Shown here in pieces: positions 36,628 through 44,841 of a stretch of 64,000 nucleotides of DNA. Below the pieces are notes generated by a model, which saw only the letters and a program-made list of their open reading frames with translations, did no database searches and had not been told where the DNA came from. The DNA comes from Sphingomonadales bacterium UBA656. GTDB taxonomy: Bacteria; Pseudomonadota; Alphaproteobacteria; Sphingomonadales; Sphingomonadaceae. The stretch spans positions 62,001 through 126,000 of the forward strand of contig DBOC01000014.1 of assembly GCA_002299895.1 (NCBI GenBank), written 5' to 3'. The position numbers were made by a program, and so were the translations under genes. Positions within the stretch are counted from its first letter, which is position 1. Every line of letters starts with the position of its first letter.

Positions 36628-37758
36628 ATGGGTGTTATTGAAAAAATTAGACCAGCAACAAAAGCGAAGCTGGCACCGGCATCCGACCTGCCGCGTAATC
36701 AGATTTTGCGGATGGACTGCATTGAGGCGATGCGCTCATTGCCCGATTGCTCCATCGACATGGTCTTTGCCGACCCACCCTATAATTTGCAGCTTGGCGG
36801 CGATTTGTTGCGTCCCGACAATAGCAAGGTTGATGCCGTCGACGATGAGTGGGACAAATTCGCAAGTTTCGCCATTTATGACAAATTTACGCGCGAATGG
36901 CTGGCCGAGGCGCGTCGTATCTTGAAGCCCAACGGCTCGCTTTGGGTCATTGGTAGCTATCACAATATTTTCCGCGTCGGTACGGCGGTGCAGGATGCGG
37001 GCTATTGGATCCTCAACGACATCGTCTGGCGCAAGTCGAACCCGATGCCTAATTTCAAGGGCACACGTTTTACCAATGCGCATGAGACGCTGATCTGGGC
37101 ATCGAAAAGCGAAAAGTCGAAATACACCTTCAACTATCGGGCGATGAAGACCCTGAATGACGAGCTGCAAATGCGTTCCGATTGGTTAATCCCCATTTGT
37201 GGCGGGCAGGAGCGGTTGAAGCGTAATGGCATGAAGGCGCACCCGACGCAAAAGCCGGAAGCGTTGCTATATCGCATATTGCTGGCCTGTACGAAGCCAG
37301 GTGACGTTGTGCTTGATCCGTTTTTTGGAACAGGAACGACAGGTGCGGTTGCTCGCCGTCTTGGCCGTGACTGGATTGGATGCGAGCGTGAAGCTGTCTA
37401 TTGCGAAGTTGCCGAAGAGCGCATTGCGGCGGCATTGCCTTTGGACGAAAGCGCCATCAAAACCATGCAATCTCCAAAGTCCGCGCCAAAGGTCGCCTTT
37501 GGCCAATTGGTTGAGGCGGGTTATCTCAACCCCGGCACGAAACTGTTTGACCGCAAACGTCAGTTTGAAGCCACCGTGCGTGCCGATGGCTCAATCATGT
37601 GCGGCGTGGTCGATGGTTCGATCCATAAAGTCGGTTCGACCATTCAAAACGCGCCAAGCTGCAATGGTTGGACCTATTGGCATTATGCTGCGCCCGACGG
37701 CGCGATGAAGCCGATTGATGACCTGCGCCAAACCTATTTACTCGCAACCGAGCCGTGA
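36628..37758 (+). CDS. ccrM: Cell-cycle-regulated adenine DNA methyltransferase CcrM (GANTC)
   Basis: CcrM methylates adenine in GANTC and sets methylation state through the alphaproteobacterial cell cycle. The 376-residue protein is a beta-class methylase with DPPYN early (about residue 50). The SAM motif DPFFGTGTTGAVARRLGRDWIG comes later. A C-terminal RAMA-type domain of about 85 residues is typical of CcrM (GQLVEAGYLNPGTKLF to the end). AAAGGAG lies 7 bases before the ATG. There is no restriction enzyme gene nearby, which fits an orphan methylase. Its stop overlaps the folP GTG by 4 nt. Confidence 0.95.
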   Translation: MGVIEKIRPATKAKLAPASDLPRNQILRMDCIEAMRSLPDCSIDMVFADPPYNLQLGGDLLRPDNSKVDAVDDEWDKFASFAIYDKFTREWLAEARRILKPNGSLWVIGSYHNIFRVGTAVQDAGYWILNDIVWRKSNPMPNFKGTRFTNAHETLIWASKSEKSKYTFNYRAMKTLNDELQMRSDWLIPICGGQERLKRNGMKAHPTQKPEALLYRILLACTKPGDVVLDPFFGTGTTGAVARRLGRDWIGCEREAVYCEVAEERIAAALPLDESAIKTMQSPKSAPKVAFGQLVEAGYLNPGTKLFDRKRQFEATVRADGSIMCGVVDGSIHKVGSTIQNAPSCNGWTYWHYAAPDGAMKPIDDLRQTYLLATEP

Positions 37759-38858
37759 CAAAAATCTACCTTCGCCCCACTGGTTTTGTAGAAAACCCTC
37801 AGCGGCAAGAAGGAGAGTGTCTGCGTTTGGCGGGAACCATGCTGTGGTTCTCACAAATTGAGTATGTCGCTCGCGATGGAACATCGACGCAGCGGCATTT
37901 GGTCCCGGTACGGGAATGGGATGCTTTTGCGTCAGCACTCCCGCAGACCGGACGCGCACGGTGCGCGTTGTTGCTTCAACGCATAACTGTCGCACGCGCT
38001 GAACTACAAATGGGTGCGCATATCATTCGCCTTGATGCGCCGCAGGTCATGGCAATAATCAATACGACCCCAGATAGTTTTTCAGATGGCGGCAAGAATT
38101 TAGATCCAGAAATTGCGACCGAAGCAGCCGCCGCCATGTTGCGGGCTGGCGCGAGCATCATTGATATTGGCGGTGAATCTACGCGGCCCAATGCGCCGCT
38201 TATTGGAGAAAGCGAGGAGCTAGACCGGGTTGTGCCATTGATCCGCAAGCTGGCGATGGCGGGCGCAGCGATCTCTATCGACACGCGCAAGGCGTTGGTA
38301 ATGGAGGGCGCGTTGCAAGCTGGCGCAACGATGATCAATGACATCTCGGCGCTGTTATATGATGAACTTGCCTTAAAGGTTGCCCGCAATAGCAATGCTC
38401 CCGTCGTTCTCATGCACGCCCCAAGCCAAGGTGCTGACCCGCATAAAGACGGCATTTATGATGATGTTGTCTATGATGTGTTCGACTGGCTTGAGCAGCG
38501 CGTTTCCGAGGTTGAGGCCGCCGGAATGTCGCGAGATAAAATATTGGTCGATCCGGGTATCGGGTTTGGAAAGACACTCGCCGATAATCTTGCGATCATT
38601 AACAATCTGGCAATCTATCATGGACTGGGTTGTGCCTTATTATTTGGCGCAAGCCGCAAAAGGCTGATTGGTGCGCTATCCAATGCGGAAGATGCAAAAG
38701 ATCGCCTTGGCGGTTCAATCCTCCTTGCCATGAAAGCGGTGGAGCAGGGCGCGCATATCGTTCGCGTCCACGATGCCGCGGAAACCGTGCAGGCCATTCA
38801 GGTCTGGCGTGGCCTGCGCGATGCAGCAGAGGTAGAGCCTATTTACCCACCTATGTGA
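37755..38858 (+). CDS. folP: Dihydropteroate synthase with N-terminal extension
   Basis: DHPS condenses p-aminobenzoate with the pterin pyrophosphate in folate synthesis and is the sulfonamide target. The catalytic barrel begins near residue 97 with QVMAIINTTPDSFSDGG and continues with IIDIGGESTRPNA, ISIDTRKALVM, MINDISALL, ILVDPGIGFGKT and GASRKRLIG, all intact. The protein has 367 residues, about 85 more than the usual 270-285. The extra N-terminal part (from MTKIYLRPTGF) has no recognised domain. The GTG start is supported by the GTGA overlap with ccrM. Confidence 0.95.
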   Translation: MTKIYLRPTGFVENPQRQEGECLRLAGTMLWFSQIEYVARDGTSTQRHLVPVREWDAFASALPQTGRARCALLLQRITVARAELQMGAHIIRLDAPQVMAIINTTPDSFSDGGKNLDPEIATEAAAAMLRAGASIIDIGGESTRPNAPLIGESEELDRVVPLIRKLAMAGAAISIDTRKALVMEGALQAGATMINDISALLYDELALKVARNSNAPVVLMHAPSQGADPHKDGIYDDVVYDVFDWLEQRVSEVEAAGMSRDKILVDPGIGFGKTLADNLAIINNLAIYHGLGCALLFGASRKRLIGALSNAEDAKDRLGGSILLAMKAVEQGAHIVRVHDAAETVQAIQVWRGLRDAAEVEPIYPPM

Positions 38859-38918
38859 TTGCCTTGACCCCGCGCTCATCGTTTGGCAGGCTCCGGCCAA
38901 TATTGAGGGGGATCTGAC

Positions 38919-39338
38919 ATGCTTATGAAATATATCATCGGGTACATTGCAACAGGCGTCGCGTTTGCGGCCATCGATAGCGTCTGGTTACGGAACATGT
39001 ACACGCGCTTATATCAACCAGAAATTGGCGAATTGTTAATGAAGGGCGGCTTTCGTATGGGGCCGGCGATTATCTTCTATCTGCTGTATATTTTGGGCAT
39101 GATGATCTTCGCGGTCGGGCCTGCGTTACTGACCGGAAAGTGGCAAACCGCACTCATCTGGGGGGCGTTGATGGGCTTCTTTTGCTATATGACTTATGAT
39201 TTGACCAATTATGCCACGTTGAAAGTGTGGAGCACCAAAGTAACCGTCCTAGATATTATTTGGGGAACATTCCTGACAGGCTCGGCCTCGCTGGTGGGAT
39301 TTTGGATCACGCAGGCTTTATTGGGCAAGAACGTCTAG
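38919..39338 (+). CDS. DUF2177 family membrane protein
   Basis: This is a 139-residue protein with four hydrophobic helices. It matches the DUF2177 family by the opening ATGVAFAAIDSVWL, the central FFCYMTYDLTNYATLKVW and the WGTFLTGSAS block. The function of the family is unknown. A GAGGGGG stretch lies 7 bases before the ATG, giving a good start. The gene follows folP after 60 nt and precedes the transhydrogenase region by 170 nt. It may be an independent unit. Confidence 0.88.
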   Translation: MLMKYIIGYIATGVAFAAIDSVWLRNMYTRLYQPEIGELLMKGGFRMGPAIIFYLLYILGMMIFAVGPALLTGKWQTALIWGALMGFFCYMTYDLTNYATLKVWSTKVTVLDIIWGTFLTGSASLVGFWITQALLGKNV

Positions 39339-39370
39339 TTTGCTGGTCAAGATTTGCGGTTTTTTTTGAT

Positions 39371-39400
39371 GGCTATGCTTCAAATTGTCAAAACATAGCC
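39371..39400. promoter_or_regulatory. Inverted repeat upstream of the transhydrogenase genes
   Basis: GGCTATG (39371-39377) and CATAGCC (39394-39400) form a perfect 7-bp inverted repeat with a 16-nt AT-rich spacer. It lies in the 170-nt gap between DUF2177 and the small subunit IV-like gene. A T-run comes before the repeat rather than after it, so it is not a plus-strand terminator. It may be an operator or an mRNA hairpin; the function is unknown. Confidence 0.35.
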
Positions 39401-39508
39401 TGAAAGTGCCGATTTGGGCGCGATGACATTTTCTTTGTTCAACGCGCTTGAGCATTAGAAAATCAACAGTTAAAGCCTAAGGATAATATTTTTTACACGG
39501 AGGCTGTT

Positions 39509-39643
39509 TTGGCAAACAATCATGACCTAGGACCCGCAAAAGAAACCTATGCGGGTTTCATTGCGCTTTTTAAATGGGGCACAATAGTGTCGGCGGTTGT
39601 AACCGCCATCGTGGTTCTAATCATCGCAAGTCGCGCGGCTTAA
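39509..39643 (+). CDS. aa3-type cytochrome c oxidase subunit IV-like small membrane protein
   Basis: This is a 44-residue protein with a short polar N-terminus (ANNHDLGPAKETYAGFIALFKWG) and one membrane helix (about residues 25-41). It matches the bacterial aa3-type oxidase subunit IV family, including the conserved TYxGFxxLxKWG region before the helix. The start is TTG at 39509 with GGAGG at 39499-39503, five bases before. Its stop is immediately followed by the pntAA ATG, so it leads the transhydrogenase operon rather than lying with oxidase genes. It could be an oxidase accessory subunit or serve the transhydrogenase; sequence alone cannot decide. Confidence 0.8.
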   Translation: MANNHDLGPAKETYAGFIALFKWGTIVSAVVTAIVVLIIASRAA

Positions 39644-40774
39644 ATGGTTAAAATCGCTGTCCTGAGGGAAACTGCCCAAGGCGAAACCCGCGTTTCTGCG
39701 TCCCCAGAAACGGTGAAGAAGTTCATCGCATTAGGTGCGACCATTTCGATTGAAAAGGGCGCGGGCGCAGGGGCATCCATTGGTGATAGCGATTATGAAA
39801 CTGCGGGCGCTTCAGTCGGCAGTCTTGCTTCGGTTCTAAAAGACGCCGACATTGTCCTTGGCGTACAAGGGCCAGATCCGAAGGCGCTGACCGGCATGAA
39901 GTCCGGCGCATGGTTGGTTGCGGGGCTTGATCCATTCGGACAGCGTGCGCGGGTGGATGCCTATGCCAAGGCTGGCGTGGAAGCGCTGGCAATGGAATTC
40001 ATGCCGCGGATAACACGGGCCCAGTCGATGGACATATTGTCGTCGCAGTCCAACCTCTCCGGCTATAAAGCGGTCATTGAGGCAGCTTCGGTCTATGGCC
40101 GTGCCTTCCCGATGATGATGACGGCCGCTGGTACCGTGAGCGCCGCCAAGGCTTTTGTCATGGGCGTCGGCGTTGCCGGGCTTCAGGCGATTGCAACCGC
40201 ACGCCGTTTAGGCGCGCAAGTATCGGCAACCGACGTTCGTTCCGCAACGAAGGAACAAATTGAATCCTTGGGTGCCAAGGCGATTTTCGTTGAAAATGTC
40301 GCCGGTATCGAAGGCGAGGGCGCTGGCGGATATGCGACCGAAATGTCGGATGAGTATAAGGCGGCGCAAGCTGAATTAGTATCTTCGCATATCGCCAAGC
40401 AAGATATCGTCATTACAACGGCATTGATCCCGGGCCGTCCGGCACCACGTCTGGTATCCGACGCACAAATCGCGAGCATGAAACCTGGCTCGGTCATTTT
40501 CGACCTTGCTGTTGCGCAGGGCGGCAATGTGGAAGGTTCCAAGGCTGATGAAATCGTCATTAAACATGGTGTCAAAATAGTCGGCTACAGCAATACGCCA
40601 GCGCATTTAGCGGCGGACGCATCGGCGCTCTTTGCGCGCAACCTTTTCAATTTCTTGTCCGCATTTTGGGACAAGGAAGCTGGCAAGCCTGTGTTGCCGG
40701 ATGAAGATGAAATTACCGCAGCAATTCGCCTGACCAAAGATGGCAAGGTCGTGAATGATCGCCTGTTGGCGTAA
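39644..40774 (+). CDS. pntAA: Proton-translocating NAD(P) transhydrogenase subunit alpha-1
   Basis: Domain I of the Re/Si-specific transhydrogenase binds NAD(H) and works with PntAB and PntB to make NADPH at the expense of the proton gradient. The 376-residue soluble protein has the alanine dehydrogenase/PNT-type N-terminal half (KIAVLRETAQGETRVSASPETV, then QSNLSGYKAV) and a Rossmann half (GVGVAGLQAIATARRLGAQV). RPAPRLVS lies in the mobile-loop region. The separate alpha-1/alpha-2 arrangement is the alphaproteobacterial form. The start directly follows the small subunit gene stop. Confidence 0.96.
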   Translation: MVKIAVLRETAQGETRVSASPETVKKFIALGATISIEKGAGAGASIGDSDYETAGASVGSLASVLKDADIVLGVQGPDPKALTGMKSGAWLVAGLDPFGQRARVDAYAKAGVEALAMEFMPRITRAQSMDILSSQSNLSGYKAVIEAASVYGRAFPMMMTAAGTVSAAKAFVMGVGVAGLQAIATARRLGAQVSATDVRSATKEQIESLGAKAIFVENVAGIEGEGAGGYATEMSDEYKAAQAELVSSHIAKQDIVITTALIPGRPAPRLVSDAQIASMKPGSVIFDLAVAQGGNVEGSKADEIVIKHGVKIVGYSNTPAHLAADASALFARNLFNFLSAFWDKEAGKPVLPDEDEITAAIRLTKDGKVVNDRLLA

Positions 40775-40783
40775 GGGGGCATA

Positions 40784-41065
40784 ATGGACTTTATTTCAAT
40801 CTTATCCATCTTCGTGATGGCCTGTTTCGTGGGCTATTATGTTGTTTGGTCTGTCACCCCTGCGTTGCACACGCCTTTGATGGCGGTCACGAACGCGATT
40901 TCTTCGGTCATTATCGTCGGTGCGTTGATTGCGTCGGCGGCAGGTGGTTCGCCAACTGCGAAATGGCTTGGTCTGATTGCGGTTGCATTGGCCAGCGTCA
41001 ATATCTTCGGCGGCTTTGCGGTTACCGCACGCATGCTTGCCATGTACAAGAAAAAGGAGCGTTAA
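40784..41065 (+). CDS. pntAB: NAD(P) transhydrogenase subunit alpha-2 (membrane)
   Basis: This is a 93-residue membrane protein with three helices corresponding to the C-terminal part of fused PntA. It contains the typical WSVTPALHTPLMAVTNAISS segment and ends with a basic tail (MYKKKER). It forms domain II of the enzyme together with PntB. It lies 9 nt after pntAA, and AAAAAGGAG near its 3' end serves as the ribosome binding site for pntB. Confidence 0.95.
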   Translation: MDFISILSIFVMACFVGYYVVWSVTPALHTPLMAVTNAISSVIIVGALIASAAGGSPTAKWLGLIAVALASVNIFGGFAVTARMLAMYKKKER

Positions 41066-41066
41066 G

Positions 41067-42479
41067 TTGGATCATACTGCTCCTTCCGCATGGGTCATGC
41101 TCGCTTATTTGATTTCGGGCGTATTCTTCATTTTGGCACTGCGTGGATTGTCTTCGCCTGCCACATCACAAAGCGGTAACCGCTATGGCATGGCCGGTAT
41201 GTTGATCGCCGTGGTCACAACCTTGGTTACGCATGAAGTTGCATCGCTGCCCGAAATCATTGGTGCTATCGCCATTGGCGGCGGTATTGGTTGGGTAACG
41301 GCGCGTAAGATTGCCATGACCGACATGCCGCAGCTTGTCGCGGCGTTCCACTCGCTCGTCGGCATGGCCGCAGTGCTTGTGGCTGCAGCCGCCTTTCTTA
41401 ACCCCGGTGCCTTCGGAATTCTCGGCGAAGACGGCCTCATCAACCCTGTCAGCCGCATTGAGATGGGCTTGGGTATCGCTATTGGTGCAATCACCTTCTC
41501 AGGCTCCGTTATCGCGTTTCTTAAGCTGGCGGGCAAAATGTCGGGTGCACCAATCCTGCTGCCGCTGCGCCATGTCATCAACTTAGGCACTTTAGCGGCA
41601 ATCCTTGGTCTCATTGGTTATTTCACTGTGAACCAAAGTCCTTGGATTTTCTGGACCGTTACGGCGCTTGCTTTCCTTATTGGCTTCTTGCTGATTATCC
41701 CCATCGGCGGCGCGGACATGCCCGTCGTTGTGTCTATGCTAAACAGCTATTCCGGTTGGGCTGCCGCCGCCATGGGCTTTACGCTCCATAATACTGCTAT
41801 GATTATCACAGGCGCGCTTGTGGGCTCTTCTGGCGCCATTCTTTCCTACATCATGTGCAAGGCCATGAACCGCAGCTTCATCAGTGTTATCGCGGGCGGC
41901 TTTGGCGCTGAGGCGGCCGTATCGGGTGGCGCAGCCAAAGAGCAGCGTCCATGGAAGCGCGGCTCCGCGGAAGACGCTGCTTATATGATGCAACAGGCCG
42001 AAAGCGTCATCATCGTACCCGGATACGGCATGGCGGTTGCGCAGGCGCAGCACATTTTGCGCGAAATGGCCGATGTTCTGAAAAAACAGGGCGTTAGCGT
42101 AAAATATGCCATCCACCCTGTTGCCGGACGTATGCCTGGCCATATGAACGTGTTGCTGGCTGAGGCCTCTGTGCCTTATGATGAAGTGTTCGAACTTGAG
42201 GACATCAACAGCGAATTTGCGCAAGCGGATGTCGCTTTCATCATTGGCGCTAACGATGTTGTGAACCCTGCGGCGAAAACCGACAAGACTTCGCCCATTT
42301 ATGGAATGCCCGTTTTCGACGTGGACAAGGCAAAGACAGTATTCTTTGTAAAGCGGTCCATGGGCGGCGTCGGCTATGCTGGTGTCGACAATGACGTATT
42401 CTACATGGATCAAACGATGATGCTTCTCGCCGATGCAAAGAAGATGTGCGAAGACATCGTCAAAGCCTTGCAGCATTAA
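41067..42479 (+). CDS. pntB: NAD(P) transhydrogenase subunit beta
   Basis: PntB provides the remaining membrane helices of domain II and the NADP(H)-binding domain III. The 470-residue protein has about nine membrane helices in the first 280 residues (including GADMPVVVSMLNSYSGWAAAA). The NADP site reads SVIIVPGYGMAVAQAQH, then VAGRMPGHMNVLLAEA and FIIGANDVVNPAA. The start is TTG at 41067, one base after the pntAB stop, with GGAG 7 bases upstream; a longer open frame into pntAB is not credible. A long hairpin follows before the convergent hspQ. Confidence 0.94.
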   Translation: MDHTAPSAWVMLAYLISGVFFILALRGLSSPATSQSGNRYGMAGMLIAVVTTLVTHEVASLPEIIGAIAIGGGIGWVTARKIAMTDMPQLVAAFHSLVGMAAVLVAAAAFLNPGAFGILGEDGLINPVSRIEMGLGIAIGAITFSGSVIAFLKLAGKMSGAPILLPLRHVINLGTLAAILGLIGYFTVNQSPWIFWTVTALAFLIGFLLIIPIGGADMPVVVSMLNSYSGWAAAAMGFTLHNTAMIITGALVGSSGAILSYIMCKAMNRSFISVIAGGFGAEAAVSGGAAKEQRPWKRGSAEDAAYMMQQAESVIIVPGYGMAVAQAQHILREMADVLKKQGVSVKYAIHPVAGRMPGHMNVLLAEASVPYDEVFELEDINSEFAQADVAFIIGANDVVNPAAKTDKTSPIYGMPVFDVDKAKTVFFVKRSMGGVGYAGVDNDVFYMDQTMMLLADAKKMCEDIVKALQH

Positions 42480-42492
42480 GGGGCTGATAACT

Positions 42493-42530
42493 TAGCACGT
42501 CGCTCCAGCGGAGCCTGGGGCGACATGCTA
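42493..42530. terminator. Long hairpin between convergent pntB and hspQ
   Basis: TAGCA-c-GTCGCTCC and GGGGCGAC-a-TGCTA form a 13-bp stem with one mismatch and one T-G pair around a 10-nt loop. It fills the 52-nt gap between the converging genes. There is no clear U-run on either side, so it may act as a transcript-end stabiliser or with Rho rather than as a strict intrinsic terminator. Confidence 0.55.
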
Positions 42531-42531
42531 C

Positions 42532-42882
42532 TTACTGCCGCATGATCCGCTTCAATTGATATTGGTCGCCGTTCCAGCCTTCAAAAACTGCATCAATGCC
42601 TGGGTGGTTGATTGGCCCTTGCTGATGGTCCGCAAGTAAATTTTGCTGGCTCACATAAGCGATATAGCTGCTCTCCCCATTTTCGGCGAACAGATGGTAA
42701 AATGGCTGCTCTTTTGCAGGCCGTATCGGCTCTGGTATCGACTGATACCATTCCTCGCTATTGGCGAAAACAGGGTCAATATCGAACACCACCCCGCGAA
42801 AGTCGAATATGCGATGGCGCACGACATCCCCTATGGAAAACGCCGTTTCAACAATGTCAGGAGGAGCTATTTCATCATTCAT
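42532..42882 (-). CDS. hspQ: Heat shock protein HspQ (hemimethylated-DNA-binding YccV-like)
   Basis: This 116-residue protein matches the HspQ/YccV family. The marker blocks are AFSIGDVVRHRIFDFRGVVFDIDPVF, SEEWYQSIP and PFYHLFAENGESSYIAYVSQQNL. HspQ binds hemimethylated DNA in vitro and acts as a Lon protease enhancer in enterobacteria; its function in alphaproteobacteria is little known. I start at ATG 42882, giving normal family length; the frame extends 19 codons upstream to a TTG. It converges with pntB. Confidence 0.9.
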   Translation of the reverse strand: MNDEIAPPDIVETAFSIGDVVRHRIFDFRGVVFDIDPVFANSEEWYQSIPEPIRPAKEQPFYHLFAENGESSYIAYVSQQNLLADHQQGPINHPGIDAVFEGWNGDQYQLKRIMRQ

Positions 42883-43017
42883 CGCTGCAATATCATATCT
42901 TGTCGCCGACAAATCAACCTTGTGGCTTGGCAAAGCCAAAAACTTCAGTTAATGGCCCCGCTCTGTCATAGAGATGCGCCGTTTTTGCGGCAATGACCAG
43001 TCCCTATGAATTGCGGA

Positions 43018-43107
43018 GAGATGGCTGAGTGGTCGAAAGCACCGCACTCGAAATGCGGCGTGCCGGTGACGGTACCTAGGGTTCGAATCCCTATCTCTCC
43101 GCCAATT
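43018..43107 (+). tRNA. tRNA-Ser (anticodon CGA)
   Basis: The cloverleaf is complete: acceptor GGAGAGA pairs with TCTCTCC, and the D arm has GGCTGAGTGG. The anticodon stem CCGCA/TGCGG has loop CTCGAAA and anticodon CGA at 43052-43054. The long variable arm is typical of tRNA-Ser, and the T arm has GGTTCGAATCC. The 3' CCA is encoded (43105-43107). Length is 90 nt. It reads serine codon UCG. Confidence 0.97.
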
Positions 43108-43108
43108 T

Positions 43109-43360
43109 TTAAGCAATTCCGCCAACAAATCCGGCCGTGTCATGAGGCGCAGGCATAGCCATCCGCATGGCGCCACCGCACCCGCGCTGCCGACAACGCG
43201 CGCGACTTTCGACTTCGCCTAAGGTTAACCGTTCTTTCCCCTTCCGAGCTTGCAACTCTGTACCTGTCAGCCACCGGAACGTTCCGCATTTCCTGCAAGT
43301 CAGTTCCAGCCGGTCGCTTGCCTCCAAATCGAGTATTTGGATATTGTTTCGCCAACTCAC
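43109..43360 (-). CDS. Small zinc-ribbon protein coupled to the Y-family polymerase
   Basis: This is an 83-residue protein beginning at GTG 43360, which overlaps the polymerase TGA in a GTGA arrangement; GAGGA lies about 7 bases upstream. After a short helix (NIQILDLEASDRLELT) it has a zinc-ribbon-like pattern: CRKC, then a charged stretch, then CRQRGC. The 3' end stops just next to the tRNA-Ser 3' end on the other strand. I know no assigned function. Overlap with the polymerase gene suggests a shared role in damage tolerance, which is inference. Two Cys pairs make metal binding likely. Confidence 0.75.
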   Translation of the reverse strand: MSWRNNIQILDLEASDRLELTCRKCGTFRWLTGTELQARKGKERLTLGEVESRARCRQRGCGGAMRMAMPAPHDTAGFVGGIA

Positions 43361-44601
43361 CAAAAATCCTCTGCACTGGGAATTCGCGTAAATGATATTT
43401 TGCCACCAACATTGCCACCGGGTGGCGGTTCCCAAAAACCGACACTGGCAACCGTTTTGCCATATTTGATATTAAGCCGGTCAAGCGCAGACCCCAGCCG
43501 TTCCCATTTTTGCCGTTCGGAATCATCATCCAACAAAAAATCGAGCTGACGATTGTTGGTGGTGGTTAGATCGCCAAGGGTAACACCGACACGCAACACC
43601 CTCGTTTTGCTAGTCAAGCGGCTAGTAAGGCGTTCCCAAAGCGAAGCGAGTGCGGTGAGCAGCGCTTGATCGTCATTCACTTGTGGTAGTGTCAGGCTAG
43701 CGAACCCGCTGCCCTCATAATATTGCATCCATAGGCTAATCGACTTTGTGTAATATCCGGCCCTGCGCACCCGCCTAGCTGATTTCACGAGCAACAGGCG
43801 CGATATTGTTTTGGCGTCCGTCAACATGCGCGCATCGGGCGGCAAGACCCTGGCATGGCCGAACATGCCGCGTTCGGTCGGCGGTGCTTCTATCGCATAG
43901 CCGTGTAGCGCATACCAAAGCCGCTCGCCGGTAACATTATTCCATAAAGCGCGAAGTTGTTTAGGTTGGGTTGCCAGCAAGGCCGCCATTGTCGTTATTC
44001 CAGCTTTTGCGAGCCGAATTTCCATCCGCTTCCCGATGCCCGGTATATCATCTAGAGGGAGCTTCAATAAAGGGGCGGGCATGGCCTCAGGTCGCCAGAT
44101 AGAAAGGCCATCCGGCTTTTGCGTCCCGCTTGCAATCTTGGCCAAATGGCGATTGGCGGCAAAGCCGATAGAGCATGTGATGCTTGCGCCGATGTTATAG
44201 CGGATCGCCCGTTTGATGGCCGCCGCCACGCCAGCTGGATCGGCTCTTTGCCTTTCGTCAAGTTTGCAACTTAATTCGTCAATCGACTTGACCTGATCGA
44301 CGGGGATTATGGAACCAATTTGCGAGATAAGCGCGTTATGCGCCCGCCTGTATAAATCCGGTTTTTGCGGCACCAAAACTAGATCGCGACATATCCGCTT
44401 GGCTTCATCCACCATCATTATGTTTTTGACGCCGCGCGCCTTCGCTTCACGTGAACAGGCGATGATGCACGAACGTCCCCCCTCATAGGGCACAATGCCG
44501 ATTGGACGCCCGCGTAAGGCAGGGTTTCGCAGCTGTTCAACGCTCGCAAAAAAGCCGTCAAAGTCCAAATAGAGGTGTTCGATTGTGTCTGGTTTGCGCA
44601 T
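43357..44601 (-). CDS. Y-family DNA polymerase (DinB/UmuC-like)
   Basis: This is a translesion-type DNA polymerase of 414 residues. The palm motif LYLDFDGFFASVEQ (catalytic Asp and adjacent steric-gate aromatics) is near residue 10, and SIDELSCKLDE carries the second acidic pair. GFAANRHLAKIASGTQKPDGL and the helix-hairpin-helix LDDIPGIGKRMEIRLAKAGI follow, with a little-finger domain at the end. The C-terminus has no visible clamp motif. Automatic annotation often mislabels this family as ImpB. ATG 44601 is used; the frame extends 16 codons upstream. The absence of imuA/dnaE2 beside it argues against an ImuB. It overlaps the zinc-ribbon gene downstream. Confidence 0.9.
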   Translation of the reverse strand: MRKPDTIEHLYLDFDGFFASVEQLRNPALRGRPIGIVPYEGGRSCIIACSREAKARGVKNIMMVDEAKRICRDLVLVPQKPDLYRRAHNALISQIGSIIPVDQVKSIDELSCKLDERQRADPAGVAAAIKRAIRYNIGASITCSIGFAANRHLAKIASGTQKPDGLSIWRPEAMPAPLLKLPLDDIPGIGKRMEIRLAKAGITTMAALLATQPKQLRALWNNVTGERLWYALHGYAIEAPPTERGMFGHARVLPPDARMLTDAKTISRLLLVKSARRVRRAGYYTKSISLWMQYYEGSGFASLTLPQVNDDQALLTALASLWERLTSRLTSKTRVLRVGVTLGDLTTTNNRQLDFLLDDDSERQKWERLGSALDRLNIKYGKTVASVGFWEPPPGGNVGGKISFTRIPSAEDFW

Positions 44602-44841
44602 GGAGTGCCGAATCGGAGAGGGATATGTAAAAGAACATAACAGGAACAAAAGCGCAAGCTAGTTGATGTTGTCAGCCGCGCTTCTCATGGCTTCCGATGA
44701 TGGCTGAGCAAAGCCCCGGTTATATTACTGATATCCGATGTTCATTCTACCAACCCGAAAAACGCTCCCACGCATTGGTAACGATATCTGACGTGCCGTG
44801 CACGACATGGTAGCTGCGATGTTGCGCGCCGTACGGGCCCA

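Noticed and set aside
39359..39400. T-run plus inverted repeat read as a terminator after the DUF2177 gene
   Set aside because: The T-run lies before the stem on the plus strand and an A-run would follow on the minus strand, so neither orientation gives stem followed by U-tract.
43018..43107. tRNA-Ser as an integration site of a genomic island
   Set aside because: No integrase gene and no repeat of the tRNA 3' end were found in the following sequence.
44650..44841. Search for a small gene or RNA between the cytochrome c and polymerase genes
   Set aside because: Only short unsupported frames and no strong promoter or terminator are visible; nothing could be called in these 192 nt.
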